DNA of 64,000 nt. Source: Limonium bicolor. Lineage: Eukaryota; Streptophyta; Magnoliopsida; Caryophyllales; Plumbaginaceae. The notes beneath the pieces are model-generated. The model worked only from the letters and a program-made list of their open reading frames with translations. It was not told where the DNA came from and did not search any database. Positions within the stretch are counted from its first letter, which is position 1; every line of letters begins with the position of its first letter. Made by a program: the position numbers and the translations under genes. Below are positions 62,328 to 64,000 of the stretch, one piece after another. The DNA lies in the NCBI GenBank assembly GCA_023374045.1, contig CM041778.1:99636839-99700838 (forward strand), given 5' to 3'.

Positions 62328-63627
62328 ATGAATACTGCGGAAGAAGTCGTCCAATCCTCGAAGAAGCAGCGGAATGCTGGGAGTTTTAGCGAGGCATCAG
62401 TTCCTCAACAGTCTCAAAGCTCGAATTTGGTCGAGAGAAATTTTAAGGAGGTGATGATGGGCGAATTTAGCGCGGACAACCAAGGAGTGCTAGAGCTGCT
62501 GCTAGATGACATTTCAGATGACGAGGATGATTCTATGGAGGAAGAGGACCCGAAATGCCCTTCCATCCACATTTCGAAGGAACATAAGTTACGGTATCGT
62601 CTACCCTGGCGGAATGCTTGATTGTGAAATGTTGGTGGAAACGCTTCCTATGCATATTCTCAATGACAGGCTCAGGAACAGATGGCGGTTGCGCGGTGAG
62701 TTCTTGTTGGATGATTTGTCAAATGGCTTCTTTAAGGTCACATTTAATAATCAGGAGGATCTTGAGTATGTGTTATCTGAAGGACCGTGGCCTATCCAAG
62801 ACCATTACCTTTCGATTCGAAGGTGGAGACCGAACTTTAACCCTAATACGGAAGCTTTGTCGTCTCTGGAAGTGCTAGTTAGATTCCCTGACTTGCCAAG
62901 CGAGTACTACAACTCAGAGTTTCTGTCTCTGATTGGAGCAAGGGTGGGCAAAGTAAAGAGAGTTGACCTCTCTCCTTCTCTGTTTGGAAAGTCCAGGCTA
63001 GCAAGGGTGGCCATAGAGGTGGATTTAACTAAACCACTTCTTGCAAAGTATAAATTTCGGCGGAGGGTAATGAAAATAGAGTATGAGGGACTCCATTTAG
63101 TCTGTTTCAGATGCGGTTGTTACGGGTATAAAGATGGGTCTTGCCCCTTTAATGAAGTGGTTGGCGAAGTCTGCCAGGAGGAGGGAGTAAAGTTGGTCAA
63201 GGAGGCTTCCGTTGATCAGCTTTCCCATGTTATGGATGACTATGGAGAATGGATGGTTCCCAAGCGGAGAAATGTCGTTAAGAAGAACCCTAAACCTAAA
63301 GCGGTAGTATCGTTAAAGGACGGGAATGATATTGGTGCTAAGTCTAAGTATGCGGCTCTTGAGGAAAAGGATCCGGGGGGTATGGGTGAGGCTCCGGTTG
63401 AGGAGGAACCAAGGAAAGGCGATTCGGTGGCTCCACTTGCTAAGAGAACAAGACCCATTGAACGGGGGCGGAAGAACTCAAGCAACCTTCAGGATGGCGG
63501 GAACGGTTTGAACCATAATGAAGACGTAAGTCGGAGTCGACTCATTCCACCGCATTCAACCTCCACGCCTGAATCTGAAGGAGCGGGAGGCAAATCCAGG
63601 GGCGTTTCTCCCCATTCCCCCAGGTGA
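62328..63627 (+). pseudogene. LINE ORF1 protein (DUF4283, zinc knuckle), two frame breaks
   Basis: Probable start ATG at 62328 (A at -3); the same frame is open from an ATG at 62220. An acidic region (DDISDDEDDSMEEED) precedes the DUF4283 start (KLRYRLPWRNA). The frame then stops at 62619-62621 and resumes in a third frame as MLVETLPMHIL, so two one-base losses within about 12 bp best explain it. DUF4283 continues through LSEGPWPIQDHYLSIRRW. The knuckle CFRCGCYGYKDGSC lies near 63110-63150, where the usual His is Tyr or Lys. The basic C-terminal tail ends at 63627. The family binds RNA; this copy is probably inactive. Confidence 0.88.
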
Positions 63628-63657
63628 GTATTCGTCGATTCCTTTTATTTAGTAATT

Positions 63658-64000
63658 ATGATTCAAAATATCATCTTTTGGAATGTGAGGGGGGCTCAGA
63701 AACCCAGTTTCCATCGAGCCATGAGAGAGTTGGTTCGGGTGCACAATCCTGATATTGTTGTCATTGTTGAACCACGTATTAGTGGTAATCTTGCTGAAGC
63801 TGTTTGTAAAAGGTTAGGTTTGGATTGTAGCTTTAGAGTTGATGCGGTAGGTTTTAGGGGTGGAATCTGGATCCTCTGGAAAGATTCGATTCAGGTAAAG
63901 ATTATTAATACTAATTGCCAATTCATTCATTGTGAGATCAGAGATGGGAATAAGATATTTTTGTTCACTGCTGTTTATGCGTGTCCTGTGGGAAGTATGC
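63658..64000 (+). CDS. LINE ORF2 endonuclease domain, start only
   Basis: ATG at 63658 opens a frame that is uninterrupted to the window edge (114 codons). It has the AP-endonuclease beginning IIFWNVRGAQ, then NPDIVVIVEPRI with the metal-binding Glu, GGIWILWKD and FLFTAVYACP. Reverse transcriptase should follow outside the window. Together with ORF1 it is the element's own machinery for target-primed insertion. Confidence 0.92.
   Translation, partial: MIQNIIFWNVRGAQKPSFHRAMRELVRVHNPDIVVIVEPRISGNLAEAVCKRLGLDCSFRVDAVGFRGGIWILWKDSIQVKIINTNCQFIHCEIRDGNKIFLFTAVYACPVGSM

Larger units (their letters stand above)
62170..64000 (+). mobile_element. LINE (non-LTR retrotransposon, plant L1 type), 5' part
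   Basis: Contains an ORF1 with DUF4283 and a CCHC knuckle, followed after 30 bases by the start of ORF2 with an AP-type endonuclease. This order is standard for plant L1-like LINEs. The 5' end near 62170 is approximate. The element runs off the window. Confidence 0.92.

Overview
The window is nuclear DNA from a flowering plant. It carries spliced genes with GT-AG introns, a chloroplast-type lysine-biosynthesis enzyme, a Sec14-nodulin-type lipid-transfer protein, and a dense set of plant transposable elements (Copia and other LTR elements, TRIM, hAT, LINE, MITEs). No species can be named from sequence alone. Only two host genes are well supported, both on the minus strand: diaminopimelate decarboxylase (8169-11531, eight coding exons) and a Sec14-like protein (45016-49593, fourteen coding exons, 633 codons with every splice phase consistent). 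Everything else is mobile-element DNA or sequence with no gene I can support.

Layout. 1-2243 has no clear gene but ends in an open frame cut by a Copia element (2244-7424; LTRs almost identical, coding region broken). Then come the decarboxylase gene, a T-rich degenerate tandem repeat (12420-12890), a foldback MITE (13471-13882) and old repeat-like DNA. From about 17.3 kb to 43.5 kb the window is nested transposons. An older LTR-like sequence was split by a 14.2-kb LTR element on the minus strand (18008-32255; LTRs of 4.3 kb, 5.66-kb non-coding interior, target duplication TTGTT) and by a related solo LTR (32520-36506, duplication GAGGG). Next is a hAT transposon (37068-43497, 8-bp duplication GTTCTAAC) that itself holds a TRIM and another solo LTR (38776-41935). 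After the Sec14 gene come three elements with long inverted ends (51335-52455, 52594-53737, 54309-60983). The last is split by a solo LTR (54850-60102, CAAGT), which is split again by an unrelated solo LTR (55909-57373, GTATG). The window ends with an LTR fragment (61089-62170) and a LINE on the plus strand running off the edge.

The most unusual signal is a set of tandem palindrome arrays. In the three related large LTRs the same internal position holds an array of hairpin-forming units, but the word differs between copies. Only dyad symmetry and a GTCCG/GGACC-like core are kept. An unrelated nested LTR carries the same word as the 14.2-kb element, and a further array of this kind lies at 17296-17525. 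The insertion events were resolved from target-site duplications read directly from the sequence. Dates, expression and function are inference.
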